Shown: positions 26,612-46,600 of the stretch, one piece after another
How the letters are laid out: each line of letters opens with the position of its first letter
Numbering within the stretch: position 1 is the stretch's first letter
Made by a program: the position numbers and the translations under genes
Notes under the pieces: generated by a model
What the model saw: the letters and a program-made list of their open reading frames with translations, nothing else
Databases searched by the model: none
Told to the model about the DNA's origin: nothing
NCBI GenBank assembly: GCA_013433145.1
Contig: CM024172.1
Span: 7,122,553-7,186,552, forward strand
Direction of reading: 5' to 3'
DNA from: Ascaris suum
Lineage: Eukaryota; Nematoda; Chromadorea; Rhabditida; Ascarididae
DNA length: 64,000 nt

Positions 26612-27766
26612 CTGAAAGGTGACAGGAGTGGGATACGGTCGGTGGGTTGGCTTAAAACACAGTCCACCTAGTTGTTGGGATCGGAACTGGCCTACGCCTC
26701 CACATGCACTTCATCACCTGAACTCACACATCGCATTTCCAGTCATTCTTCCCAAACCAAAGCAGAATGAAAGATGGAAATTAGCTACATCAAACAATGG
26801 ATCGTGATAATAAAGGCACAACAAAACTCGAGAATATTCGAGGAGCAGAGAATGAGACAGCAACGATGACGAACGCTCCAACGGAAAACAACTGAAGTCA
26901 ACAATATTATAAACTGCGAGAAGCATCAAGTGGTATACACAGAAAAATAAAAAAAGTCGGTAATGGACTTAAGTGCGGCCTGAAACTGCGAAGCGCTAAG
27001 AAAACGAATCTCCAGTATTCGGCAAAAACATGACATATTTCCGACTATAGATGCGTTTGGACACATTCCGTCACCAACATAACCAGGGTGCATACACCTC
27101 ACTGACAGTGGATTCATCGCAAATAACTGCATAGACGCATTTCGGCAATAACGAAACATCTCTAGATAAAGATCATTGCGACACAATGCACAGATTCATA
27201 TCCAGAGAATGTCCAACCCCCCCCCCCCCAACTTATTCTGGATGTTGGCTGTGAAGGAAACGCATCATCGACATCACCGGATCCATTGTATTTCCATGTG
27301 CCAACAAATTACTAGACATAACATACGCGAAGAGACGAAAAGTGAAGTAGAATTTAGAAGCGTTTTTAGACAACTCGAAGCGCTAGCTGTGTCGAAACGC
27401 TCAGCAATCGAGTGCTGAGCAAACATTTTGCCATAATGACCAAAATAGTTCAAATGAAAAGCGATTTGTCTGAAAGGTCATCATCGCCTCAATGTTACAT
27501 TGAAGAACGATCATCGTGCACTTCAGCACTTTGGAACATACAATAATCGTTTCTTTGGACATTCGGTTCGATGAAGAAAAAGAATAAACGCGATTTCCTC
27601 ATTTATCACTCAACAGTTTCGATGTAATATAGCAGCAAAAAAACATCCAACTTCTCAAAGAACGACCGAATATTCCGATTTTATCGTTAACAATGTTCAA
27701 ACAAAATCAACGCACTAGTCTTAATGAAAAACAACTACGACGAGAAGAAGAATGAACAATTCAAGT
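26612..27766. other. Intergenic or 5' region of the unassigned gene; 3' flank of the UAP56-like gene
   Basis: No exon could be supported here. There is a homopolymeric C run near 27220-27230. A minus-strand GATAAA, a weak poly(A) signal variant, lies at 27680-27685, about 80 nt past the stop of the UAP56-like gene. A minus-strand frame near 27058-27150 has a faint EGF-like cysteine pattern (see rejected items). Confidence 0.4.
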
Positions 27767-27961
27767 TCAGTTGGCCGTGATCGCGTAAAGACTGGAGTCA
27801 TCTGGAAAGCTGACGATTCTGATGTTGTAGAAACTTTCGACCAGCTTCATTGTGCTCAGATTTTCGACGCATGTAAAGCTGATGATATCTCCTCCTCTGC
27901 CGACGCCAACAAAACCGGCGCGCACAAACCTACAGTTGCATTTATTCCACTGCAGAAATAA

Positions 27962-28046
<85 letters not shown>

Positions 28047-31000
28047 TGCATTTGATGTGCGATAAAGACAACGTGTGCAAATTTACTGATACCACTAAAT
28101 CACCAATTTACTGTTCATTTCAGTGCAAAAAACAACACGGTCACGTATCGATGAGACAAATACTTCAAATTAATTTTCACGTCCCACAGCCTCCCAATAA
28201 ATATTTAGCGAAACACATCGACAGCACATACGCCATAACTAATCACAGAAAATGTTCCCCCCCCCCCCTTAAAAAACTATATCTTTAGAGAATAAGCGAC
28301 CAAATGTTGGCCCATAACTGCTTGGGGCGATCAGGGATTACCTGTGAGCGTAATTTCTGCGATTGGGAAAGTCGTAGTTTATGATCAGCGACACCTGACC
28401 ACTTTCAATACTGCCATACGGAAGGTTATCCGTCGCAAACAATAACCGTCTCTCTGCATCCGCTAGGAATTCGCTAACCACTTCATATCTTTGCGACTTT
28501 GGCATATCGTAGTGCTGAAATTTGCATTTGCATCATGTCGCCAGATACGGGTGACAAATCAAGTGCAAGGTTGTGGTCCGGGCTGAGTTCCTCTTCCTTG
28601 GGAATTCCAACTTTATTGGGCTAAAATACCTCCTCTAAGCTTCATCAGAGAGCATGGGATCAGTCAGCATCGCTGTTCCTGCCATCCATCCTGCGTCTGC
28701 AACTGGTAGACAATATATAGGCGTTTTGATAGGTTTATAAGGGAACGGCGTGAACAACAATAAGTTAAGGAAGCGATAGACAGAACAGTGATTTTGTTCT
28801 TTAAATGAAGCCCCTCCCTTTTTACCTACGTGTATCATGCTTCAAAACCTTTTGATATCACTGTTGTTCGCCTTCGCTAAAGTCGATGAGGAGCTAAAAA
28901 TTTGTAGAGCTGAAAGCTCCTTAAGATGCAAGAAATGCCACTGATTACAGTTATAAGGCCTCTTTGTAACATATTGGAACACACGCCACCCACTCAAATA
29001 GGAAATAATCCCTCACCTATAAGAGGCACAAGGTCCCTCTCGCTCCTGAAGGAAGCACGTTAGGTGTTCATCAACCCACACAAAAACTCCTCCTTTTAAC
29101 TTAGACACTCGCATGAAAGAAATAGCCGGCTACAAAAAGACAGCCAACCATGAAAAGAGGAAGACCACTAGAGAATTCATCTCTGAGCTCTTCGGTTGTT
29201 TGCGCAGACTGCGTGAATACAACTATCTTCCTCTCTTTGCGACGGCGCAACAATTCACGTAGAACCTCTCTCTTTTCGGACTGAAAGCAGTTTTTTTTTT
29301 CAAAAGCGGTCTCTTTCCAACACATGCCCCTCTACAAGCAATGTAACACTCATCTTTCACATATATAAACGAATACAGCTTCACATATAAACGAAAACGT
29401 CATAAAGAGCTGTAAAAGGTTGATTATATTCTTGCCGCTTAAAGGATGGAACAGAGAAAAGAATAGCATATTGGGCAGCTGTAGCTCACGTCCACTGCGC
29501 AATTAGACCAAGTTTGATTTGCAGCCTCATAGAGCACTTCTAAATAGAAAGCACCTCGAAAAGTTATTCGCCTAAGTTGGTGAAAAATAAACCGCTAATC
29601 TTGATAACAAAACGACATAAATGTCATGACTGCATTTATGCCTAATTACTTGCAAAAGATTCGTTGTAACAGAAAACGCAGCTGAGAAACGAAAAGAAGA
29701 CCGCTAAAATCTATTGAGAAATACTGGTACGAGCAGAGACCTCAACAAGCCGCTTTTTCCTCTCATTCTCCCCAATTTTCTAACAACATCACTGAATTCA
29801 AAGTTCCTGCATACCTCACTTACGATAAGACGGTAGTGATGAATCGAATCGTAACTGAAGTCAATTTCAATACGTGTCGGTGTCAAGTCGACTCGCTCCA
29901 CGAAGGCGTCAAGGTTATCCGTTGGCTGACTCGTCATTATTACGAACTTAAAATTTACTATCACCTTATCCAAACCTTGAAGTTGCTCAGTAAATCCATC
30001 GGCTATCTGCATGTGCAGTCTATAAAACTTTTGTTTCAGAACCCAGTAGTACTGATATGCATATGATATAAACATATGCCTTCCGGCCTATAAAGTCAGG
30101 CTGGGAACGATTCTGAGCTGTATGTTCGGCGACGAAACTATTGGAAGAGCGTTATTCGGGGATCTGAGAAGTCTGTGCGGAAAACAAATTGTAAATTGCA
30201 TAGCAGCATAACATTCTTCAATCCCAATGCACTTCTGACGCTATCGTTCAACGCTTTCAAACAACGGAAAATAACAATTTATGAGGCAAGTCAAGATATG
30301 CTCTCATATTTGCTCACTGCTGAAGTTGACTGCAGCTGCAATCCTGAGCTGTAATTCGAAAACTGAGAGGTGTGAGTGGGGCGCAGTCATGCGAAGGTAA
30401 GATGCATTCGGTCGGATTTATTATTTGTAGCCACATCCACCTACCAAAATATACACAGTGATGTTGAAATGGTATTTTGAGAGAATGATGCCTCCTTGAC
30501 GAGATAAAAATTTTGTGCCAAACATATGTCAAAGACGACAAAGCACTACTAGGTGGCAACGCCACATAGCAGATCAATTGGAGTTTCACCTTCAATGTAA
30601 ATAAAAGTGTTTATTACGACAACTCGTTGATATGACCAAGATGGGGGAGTGACTTAGAATGAGGATTGCTATTAAACGGTCTCGCGCTGACTGACCTCTC
30701 AATACTGAGAGGTGACAAACCTGCGTAGATCAACCAGTGCAAATCCTGATCGCAAACTGCATCCAAACTGCCGTTATATAGACTTAGAAGCCATTTGCAG
30801 AAGAGTTTATTATCTTTTGTTTTGGTCACTTCTACACGAATGGTTTCTAATCGAAACAATTTCTTGCCCCGAAATGTATGCATACACACAATTTCTGCCA
30901 CCTTGACGTCCAAATAAAATAAATCAGTATGCAGCCCGCAGTCGTCTTCATGGTACTTTCGACAACCGAAAATGCAACAAACTGGAATAATCACTTTAAG

Positions 31001-33307
31001 GCAGCCTCAAATGAACGATCAACTAAACAAGGGGAAGCAAGCTCCTTTCAAAGTAAGCTAAAGGTTTTATATGATGTTACAACGAATATGAAAATTCCTG
31101 ATATTCTCCCTCTAAAACGGGTCAGATGGAGCTGTTCACGAATTTGCAGTAAAAAACCCATTAAAACAACCCGCTCCTTTAGACTATAAATGTCAAGTCG
31201 TGCAAGCATTATATAAGCAACACACACCACCACCTGTGCGTTGTCGGCGGTCATCGCGAAAATACTCCTGAGATCGTCACAGGCTGTAACATCAACGTCA
31301 TCGGCAAGAAGCGAGTCGGCCTCATCGAAAACAACCATTCTCAGTGAGCAAGGATCTGAAACAACTATCCCCTCATCAGGAAATGACCATTTGTTGGACA
31401 CACCGACACTGTCTGCTCATCACTTCCACAAACTAATTATATTCAGTTTGATGCTTGAAAATTGTTGTCAACGAAATAAAGCTTAAGGGAATTAAATCAA
31501 CTCAACAAGGCGGAATTGACAGAAACAGTGTACGCGTGCTGCGCTTCACGATTCCGTTTTTAAGAACCGAGAAATCTGAAGCGAAAAAATATCCTTGCCG
31601 TTGCCAAAACTTTCATTTAAGGAAAGAATGGGAGGAAATGGTGGACGATGTTTGAAGAAAGGGAGACGGGGGTGGGGAAAAGTCCAAATGATTAACAGAT
31701 CCCAAGCGTTAGATAAGTAGATAAAACATATGCCCAAGCGCACCTTTTTAGCTCCATCAGAACTGAACAGGCTGAAATCTAGACGGGGACCCGAACTAGA
31801 AAATGAAGCAAATAAATCAATGAACAACTGACCAATAATGCGATGTTTGAAAAGACGCAAAACATTTTTCGGTGAGGCGATCACTATGTGCGCTTTTCGT
31901 GCTGCAACTTCATGCCTGCGTCGGTCTCTATCAGATACATACAAGCTGCACTTCACGCCCATATATTTGCCCATCGCCGTGATTGTTTCCTGCATCTAAA
32001 CGTTGCCTTTCTAAGATTCACACACTTTCATTTGCACAGCCGCTTCCTTTACAACACCTGACGAAAGTGCAACGTACACGTCGTAGTACTTTAACATGCA
32101 AGGTGTTGGCCCATCTCGGAGTTGACGACATAAAAACGATGAAGACTTCCAGTCGCCTCTTTCCAGTCGCAAAACTCATCAACAATATGTGCCAACGCCT
32201 AAACAATATAGAGGGAGATATATAATGCTATAACCAATGCAGGACTGTAAACAGGAAAAGGTATGAAGAATTTTAAGAGAGAACGGCCGATAGGAAAATC
32301 TGAATGGAAAAAATACATCGGAAAAGGACGCTAGAACAAAGAAAAGTTTTGTCACCTTGACTGCTCGCTTAAGCGTTGATTCGCGAGCCGTGAGACTGCA
32401 CGATTCGCTTTTAATCCGAGTTAAGACGATCGCCTGCACCTTTCCGGGTCGCACATACTTCGGACTGAAGCTGAGATTCTGTAAAAGTCCCATCGCGAGT
32501 GTCGCACGTTTGCCCATTCCGAACCCGGAAAAACATCGAATGTAGGTGTCCCTTCCTGCAACCGGAAAAACAATTTCAACATATTGCTTGCATTTTCCCT
32601 CATCGCAGATGCACTCCCATGTCCTGTCATAGCCGTTGGTGGATAACGTTTATAAGTCTATATTGCCATACGTTATCTAACAATGAAGTAAAAATTCAAT
32701 TAAACGCCCTCAACACAGGAATCAAACTTGTAAAGACGGGACCCATTGATGGATGAATGAAATATAGAGGGCAGACGGGATGCGGGGAGAAAGAATGAGG
32801 TAGGGGAACAAAACAGTGCCAGGTTCCACAAATCGTATGCCTTATAGTCGGCGCGATGCACGTTCGCTTAAACGCGGGGACCAAAATAATAAGCTTACAT
32901 CATCTTAGGCGAAATCTAATCAACGCATTCCCCACGGAAGTTATCACTGCCCGAGGTTAACAATAACAGTTCCATGTGGGCAAACATACCATCCATTCCA
33001 GCCGTTAAAACAACGGTATTATTCCACCTGACTGCGCGCCCATAGATGAATTAAACCACCATAATATTCAAACATAGGTTGAAGTTCCTCTACAGCTCCC
33101 CACTATGGCCTATCGCTTTTGTTTATGCAAAGTTCCTCGACATGGTAGTGCTGCATGAAAGACGCTAACCGTCAATGATCGGTCCCAGTGCTTTGAGTTG
33201 CAGCTCAGTCGGCCTCTCGTAGAACAACTCCGGAAACGACCGCACAATGCCTTTTTTCAGCTGAATATCACCGAAATTCTTTGCGAACATTTTGAGGATC
33301 ACTTCTG
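27767..33307 (-). CDS. Divergent UAP56/DDX39-like DEAD-box protein (degenerate helicase motifs), 5' end missing
   Basis: Eight exons join in phase: 33307-33170, 32555-32356, 31995-31833, 31355-31234, 29946-29815, 29280-29149, 28514-28342 and 27929-27767 (1,223 nt, about 407 aa). UAP56 proteins are about 425 aa, so only an N-terminal exon is missing. The fold is clear. The Q motif is present (ERPTELQLKALGPIID, with the upstream aromatic in AKNFGDIQ). Motif I reads SGFGMGKRAT, so the Walker Thr is Arg. Ia is VLTRIKSE instead of TRELA. Ib is IASPKN instead of GTPGR. II is an intact DEAD (VVFDEADSLL). III is MTSQ instead of SAT. IV is IVVFTQS. V is ATDNLPYGSI instead of ATxxxxRGxD. VI is HRFVRAGFVG instead of HRVARAGRFG. 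IFAMTADNAQ and HRxxRAG point to UAP56/DDX39 (mRNA export, TREX) rather than eIF4A. The frame has no stops, so it is probably expressed but unlikely to be a normal ATPase. The exon 5 donor could alternatively be at 29824. Confidence 0.85.
27964..28043. repeat. (TA)40 microsatellite in the last intron of the UAP56-like gene
   Basis: An uninterrupted TA run of 80 nt lies between exon 28514-28342 and the last exon, 27929-27767, about 35 nt before the acceptor in transcript sense. The copy number may be imprecise in the assembly. Confidence 0.95.
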
Positions 33308-36300
33308 CTGCAATGAATTTGAAAAGCGAACATTTCTTTGAAAGAAACGAATATACATTCTGCAAATGAATGAGGATTTTCGCACCTTACAATTCGAAAA
33401 AGCGTCCATCTATAATACAGGCACCTTCCTACGAAAGGCGGTCAAAAACCTTCTAATAAAGCTCCTCTCTTGTCTTTCATTTGACGTCTTTAATTTCAAA
33501 ATGCCTCGAAGAACAACTGCAAGCTGTATTTGCTCGAAGTGGTGGGAAGTTACGCGTGTTGATGAAATGCAGCCCGAAACTAGGCTTTGTTTCGCCTATC
33601 GGTTAGGCCTGGGAAAAATTAAGCCCATCAGCAAAGAGAAAGAGCTACAGCAAGCGTGCTGCTATTAAAGCAGTAGAATGATCGCTAATATGTGACGAAC
33701 AGAAATTCTCCATTCAAGGGGTTCCCATACACCTCGAACCAACAAACTGAAAATGAAGTGACCGCCTCGGCCAACAACTGCAGCAGTTTGACAACCCGAC
33801 TGCTCTTACTGTCACTTGATGCTCCGGGATTTGAAGGCTCTGAGAACCAGAAGTCGTCGAAGTTAGCACTATACGAAGAAAAGCAGAGTGGCGAAGAAAT
33901 TCGGAGACATCCAAAGACGGGGCTCCTGGAAGTGGTCCGGGCTGCCGGAAATAAAGGATCTACGGGTTTTTCAAAAGAGCTAATAGAGCCTGTGCGTTTT
34001 GTGTGGGCTGTAAAAAGAAGCAGCTTCAGACAAATGGGGATGGCAAGTAAAAGGTGAAATACAACAGAAAAACGTTTGGAAGAGCCGTACCGATTGGAAA
34101 CAATGAATGCGAAACGCCTTACAAAGAATATAAAATTATGCAAAAACAATCTCGTAAATCATCTCTGCCACTACCACAGTGTTCATTTACAAGCATATGT
34201 TACCTGCCAACATTAAAATACTCACATGTCACTAATTTCCTCTTCTTACCCCATTTTCAGTGACTGAGGCGAGGGGAGGAGGGGGAGGGAGGGTATTGTA
34301 CCCTATGAAGTGCTCGATAAGCGATCCTATGCAAAGGATGCGAAAGAACGTCAGGGACTGATCGCTCTGCGTGCTTATTCGTTCCTATTTTCCTAGTATT
34401 TTGGCCTCCCTATCAGCAGTCTCTGGAAAAGAACTTGAGGGAGGGATGGAGGAGAAGCGACATGGCCGCAATCATGTGTGCAGCATTCGTCCTAACCAGG
34501 CATTCTTCGAATAAAAAAGCGGTCCTCGCAACATCCTTCCGCATCGTCAAAAACTCTGCACAAATAGCAATCGGGTATCAGTGAAACTCCACATCGCCAT
34601 CTCATTTCCCCTTCGCAGATTCCAGTTCGTGAACAAAATCCTCACTCCGTAAATCATCAACAAGAAGCACTCAACTACGGAAGTTTGCAAACAGCAAAAC
34701 GGCGATGGCGCAAGTGACCGCGTTATTGGAAATCACCTTCGACACGACCATCCGGGCGGTTGCCACTTCTACTAGTTCTGTTTTTACTCGTCATGCCATG
34801 ACAGTTTTGTCTTTTGATGGAAAAATCCAAGCTTAAAAGAACGCAACTAAGGGACGTTGTGAAATTCAAGATCAAGCCGCAAGCCGGCTTCCATCAAATG
34901 AATGAAAAGTGATTGTCCATACTATAGAATTATCGAAGTCTTCCGGAATACGGCTGCGATCACTTCCCGGATGGCATCCGATTACTTTGCGCTGGCCAAT
35001 CACATACTCGGACGCAATGTATAATTACACCTTTGTTTTTTTTATACAGAAAGTAGAAAAAACACCTAAACGTTTTACTGCAACGCCTAAATTCCATAGA
35101 ATTGGGAGCAATCAGTAATGACAACCTCAGCAACACCCACTGCTGAGCAACAACCAACAACCGCCCCTCGCATCTGTCGCAATTGTGTACTGCAACTTCA
35201 CAGCCCAAAAGTCGAGTAGAGATCAAACGACTTCTCTTTAGCGCGAGGGACGACATCCTTCGTCTAAGCGAAGACAACGCATTTAATGACGCCAGCAAAC
35301 CTGCCTCTATTATTGATTCAAACTACAAGAACGCTTCACCATGTGATCCATTTCGTTGTTTTATTTTATCGACCACACCTGAAGTTCAGAGGACAGTCGC
35401 ACCTCTTGATGCTTCTTTTGCTCACTCTTCCCCTCCTCTACTCTTACATTTACTGGGGACTTGTAATTTCTGGGTTTGATTTCAGGCTAAACGGTATCTG
35501 TTATTCCAGAAAATTGGCTCCCAGGGAATCCCAAGAGATTATGCACTCTTGCAACTATGCCTGAGATGTGAACATAAAATACCCGCTTTGGGCAAGTTTG
35601 CACTTAAAAGCGGCTAATTCTGTTAAAACCACTCTTGAACCTCTTCCTTTTCCCAACTGCTCCCCTGCTCAGTTTAAAAGACGGGGGGAGGGGGGGGGGG
35701 GAGGGGCGTACTGCTGAAGCAACAACGCTTCACTCTGCAGGGCTTAGTGGCACAAATCCCTTTTAGGTAAAAAAAAAAAACTATTGAATCACATAATCCA
35801 ATGAGCCTATGGGTCTGTCAGTGGGTCTAACATATTGTGTCCTGTATTCAGGTCAGTGCTTATACGCCTAGTATCGGTCACGTCCCCTTCCAGTGAACAG
35901 TTGAATATTGCCGACCATTACAGGGAATGAGAGGGGGGAGGGGGCACTCTCATCCAGTGTTAATTGCTCTCAATCGTTTCCTCACGTGCTTATGCAGTAC
36001 TAGCCAGAAAGAGTTCCGCCATTTGCGAATTGTTGTCCATCAGCATAAATCATTTGAGGGCAGTTAGTGATAATCTGTTTTGCTGTCGGTTAATGCAATT
36101 CGAAGTGTCCAACTAATCTTGCTGTTGGTATTTAACTTCAATAAAGGTTCAACAAACTTCCATTAAAGTTCTTTCAAAAAATAAAGTTGCACCTGATTCA
36201 CCTCCTTTATCCACTTGATAAATAATAAATCATCAAATCCCATCTCGCGTTCTTTATATTTAAGAATTTAATTTCTTTTATGCTTTTGCAAAAACCGAAT

Positions 36301-37773
36301 GACACACCGCATAAATGCTTTCAAATATCACTCTCGCATAATGCGCTTTACAAATTTACTGTGTTGTCGTTTGATATACTCGCTAGTATCGAACGAGCGA
36401 TTTCCAAAAAAGTCGTGGACATTTGAAGGTGCCGAAGAGTTTGGCTATTTCCTAAAGAATTGTATTTGTCACGGATTGTGGAAAGAAATGAATGCAAAAT
36501 CGTCAACTGCAGTTAAACAATGCCTTCTGTGCGATGGTCCAAAGGAATCAGTTGTACCCGCAGTGCTTCGTCAAAACTGCAGTTGCCATATCGCATCAAC
36601 GATTAACAATTGCAGCTCTCTGCTGTTATATATTCCGGTCAATGTTACATATTGTCATATATTTACATGAAACTATCGCTGTCAACTTATCGAACAAAAA
36701 TCGTTCGACCATTTTTTTGCAACCATTTCAATCAATGAATATTCCTTGATGAACACCTCGAATAGGGAGGCCACCGATCAGATGCAAAAGAAGCGATAAG
36801 GACTGGATATTGTGCACGTAGAATTTCAGCCATCTTTCCTCGTTTATTTTAGATCCAGAATTGATTGCAGTCAAGTAAGCTACATACAAATACGCAGAAC
36901 GAAATCGGGATGATTTTTATATTGCAAGAAGAAAATGCCGTTGAAATATGGTAAAAGTTTGCAAATAGTGTAATAGTTCTCAATTCCTCTATGAGATTTA
37001 CTTGAAAAAGTTTAACTTAACACATTTATGGGATGCTCGACGTATTTTTGCTTTCAATATGCACTTCGCATCAGCTCATCACTCCTCAATGTCCCATCAC
37101 TCCACGTTGCTCGTCTTCATTAACGTTTGCCAGCTGCCTCTCCAGCAGAAACATTCGATTTCATGCGTCGCCAAACTTCTCTCATTACTGCAATCCACAC
37201 TGTGCGTTTTGCGTGAATCAAATTCAAGTCGTTTGCATCGATACCCACTCCTCACATTCTCCAAAAACGTGCCGCAGTCTAATTCCTGGCTGTATTTGAC
37301 TGAAAGATGCAATGAGACCGTTGAAAGCTTCATGATTTCAAATGATTTTCTCTCGAAACTTGCGCAAATTTGAAACACCTCTAATGTCTTTCAAGTTTGT
37401 GATTCGGTTCCTGAAAAACTATAAATCTGCAAAACCCCTCTCACAAGACGTAGATGTTTTATGAGGAGATTTGGGGGGGGAGAGGGGAGGTCTTTGCCTA
37501 TCGCTCTGGAATTCAGGATGGCGTCTTTAGCACATCATCTTCAAATACCTCAATTCACAAAAATTTGTTTGTAACATACTGGGTTAGTGCTGGTGCTGCG
37601 ATGCTCTAAGCATTAGAGCAGCTGTGGATGTGATCATTACCGACTTCGTACCGATTAGCCGAATTGCGGTGATGAAGTGATTGAGGTGAACAAGGATGCC
37701 TTTTGCCAGTTGATTAAGACAATAGACTTGAGTAACGATTTATTTTCAGCGAACAAGTTTGTTCCACAAACTT
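33308..37773. other. Intergenic region between the UAP56-like gene and PNP
   Basis: This 4.4-kb stretch probably holds the missing first exon and promoter of the UAP56-like gene. A 154-codon minus-strand frame at 33685-34149 and a 121-codon plus-strand frame at 33692-34057 overlap it. Neither shows a motif or a donor in the phase needed to join the exon at 33307. G-rich homopolymer tracts lie at about 34262-34293, 35683-35705 and 37470-37490. I see nothing else that I can support. Confidence 0.45.
37739..37744 (-). terminator. AATAAA poly(A) signal of the PNP gene
   Basis: A canonical AATAAA on the minus strand lies 30 nt past the TGA of the purine nucleoside phosphorylase gene, which is a normal distance for a short nematode 3' UTR. 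Confidence 0.75.
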
Positions 37774-43678
<5,905 letters not shown>

Positions 43679-46600
43679 CTAAAATTATTCAATTAATCTT
43701 CCTTCTCAAATGAGGCTATTCATGGGTGTGTAAACATAAAATCTTATTCCACCAATCAAATATCCTTCAGCCTTATTGTCTATTAGTTCATTTTAACCTT
43801 CACTTTTGTCACTTCATCACATAGCTACGCTAAATGGTTAACTTTTTTCTTCTCATTTCATCATATTTCAACACTTTGTTGCGAGGGGAATTGAACTTGT
43901 CCAATTTAGCTTCGTTCAACTGCAATTTTTCAAAAACTTTTGCAGAACCCTTTCACGGAGAGATAGTGTTTTAATGAGATACATTCGAAAGTGCAAACTT
44001 CAAAAAAACACAACGAAAAGTTTCGTTAATATAACCAAAACCTCAAGCTCATATTCAGAATTTCACTTTGAGTGACTGCTTTTACAAACTCCATTGGGCG
44101 CCTTTAATTTCTTCTATAAATTTGCGCAACTGACCATCTTTTTCTTAGAGTAAAAGAAATTGGCAGCGCGGCATGTATGATATTATTCACTCTTCCTAAG
44201 AGAACATCACTAATTTGTTGCCGACCTCTAGTGTGGCATCCCAAACTTGGATCATCTCAAGAGAGCATAAAACTTGCTCCAACGAAAGGGGTAAGAAATA
44301 GTTCAAATTTAGCGAGAAAGGGATCTCACAAAATTGATATGTTTATCAATTTTCTTGTAAAATATCTCAAATAATCTAACATACTTAATTTTTTCAGGTT
44401 CCTCTGAGCAGTTGTTCGACATTCTTTTCCTGGAAACTCTGCAAATATTTATTAGACAGCGTTCAGTTGTTGAACAAGTCGCAAGATAACGCTTATAACA
44501 CCATGCTGAACTTGTAATAAACAGAAAACTTTCAATGAAACGGATAGGATGTGACAATATAGGATTTCGACTCTGCTTTAAACGTGTGGATTAGGTGTTG
44601 AGGCATACGACTCTTAGCAATCAAAATTTAGGCAAAAGAATCGGTATTATGTGAGTTCAACGCGGGAGACAACCCGCGTTGAACTCACATAATACCGATT
44701 CTTTTGCCTAAATTGTCTACTGTCTCATTTTTTGATGACCACTATATAAGTGCTCCCAGAAAATAATCACCATGCATCAAAATCATTCATCGAGGCATAA
44801 ACATTATGAACCATCCGCATCTGAACATATGGAAGCAAAAAGCAAAGGTGAAGATTCAAAACAGAAGTAATAGGCTTGTGAAACAACTCTGAGTGTCATA
44901 TTGATTGATCGAACTCGCAATTGTTCGCAATTTCTCTAGTTCCTGTACGCTGAATGTGTCAATGAAAATAAGCATTTGAATCCGATAATCAGCAAATGTA
45001 TCTCGCTTTCTGCTTTATCAAACTAAAAACAGCACGAACTATGCTGGTATCAACTAGCTTGGAGAATACAATGTTCAACTATTTTCTCCACGTTTTGTTT
45101 GCGCTTTTGTGCATTTATTGAAACCGCTGTTGAATTTTGAATGACTTCGATCACACGTAAACATTCAACGAATATCAATATTTCAAGGAACGATAGAGCA
45201 AGCGATACAGCCTTTAATATTTTCTAGTCAAATCACTCTAATAATATAATTTTCTAGTCAAACTAATAAACATAACATGAAAATATGATGCAGTTTATTG
45301 CATCAGTAATTAATATTGGGATGCCTGTAAAAGAACCATCGCTATACTTCATCATTCATGCAAAATCAACAGATTGCGTCAACTATCAAGCCAACGAACT
45401 AGCCAGGATTGCAATATGCTAAAAAGAACGCGTGCTTACACTGCGGAACTGTGCTTCAATTAAATGGATCATATTTCTCTCCGATTATCCCATTTTACTC
45501 AAAGTTACATCAACAGTTAGCTACACGCTCACAAAAAATTGAAACTTTTATGGGCTGATTAAATAGATCAGAAGAAAACGAACTCCGGAAATCAAGATTC
45601 AAAGAAGTCCCTATTGCTCCATATCAGTTCTTAAAGATGACTACTTCGAGGCATAGCAGCTAGCGTTTGTGAACGATACTTAAGAGAACTGAAAGGTGAA
45701 ATACTTCAAATAAGAGCGTCACTGAGAATTTCTGCAGTCCGAAAACGGTGAATCATAACGTCGATGGTGCGTCGTTATACGCCTGCAACGTTTTCCTTTC
45801 AGAACCTTTTAAATCCATTTGCGAACTCGTAGTCCGAGAATTTTCAACGCTTCTGGCACCTCTGAAATCTTTTTTCACACTTTGAAAGTTCTATTTATAG
45901 AATGCCATCTCTTTCCCCCATGCTGTCCCTTCACACAAACAACTAAAAGAAAATTGCAGAAACGGTCTCAATGAGTGAAAAAAAAACGACTGCAAAACCA
46001 TTTCCTAGAAACGCAGGAAAAGCGGATCGGGGATCTGTTTTGAATGCAGGGTAGCACCATGAAGGGGCACCGAATGACATACGTAAGCGTGGGATTATGA
46101 GGGGTCGAAAATGATACAAGCAGGCTTCTGTGATGTTTTCGTGGCCGCTTCTCTCTTTTCAATCGATGGTAAGCATGATGTGTCTCCCTTTTCAGCCGAA
46201 GCGATCGTGAGCATATGCAACCACGTGTCTCAATATGCTGTTACAAATCTAGCAACGTTGAAAAAAATCCTCACCTTAAATTGGATCGGATCACATGAAA
46301 GCTGCTGCAATTTTCCAGAGAAAACTATCTGATGCAAAATGAGTCCAGATTTACTGCAAGAAAAGGAGTGCTCACCAAATGACTAAGATTCATTAATTAG
46401 CTGTGTTTATTTACGCAATAGGCACCCATCTTTTATGCACACAAAATCCACAAGACCACTGGAGAGCTGCGATGCCATAAAATGAAGTGAATCGACAAGG
46501 TCCAAGATAAGCGACTGCTCAATGAAATGCTATTGCATTTTGCAGCGGTATCACATGACATTATTACTGAGATTTAACGAGGATAATTGTGGTAACGTTT

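Noticed and set aside
27058..27150. Minus-strand segment resembling an EGF-like repeat (HPGYVGDGMC)
   Set aside because: Only part of the cysteine pattern is present, one expected cysteine is missing and no phase-compatible neighbouring exon was found.
27856..28095. Open frames encoding (YI)n peptides
   Set aside because: They are translations of the (TA)n microsatellite.
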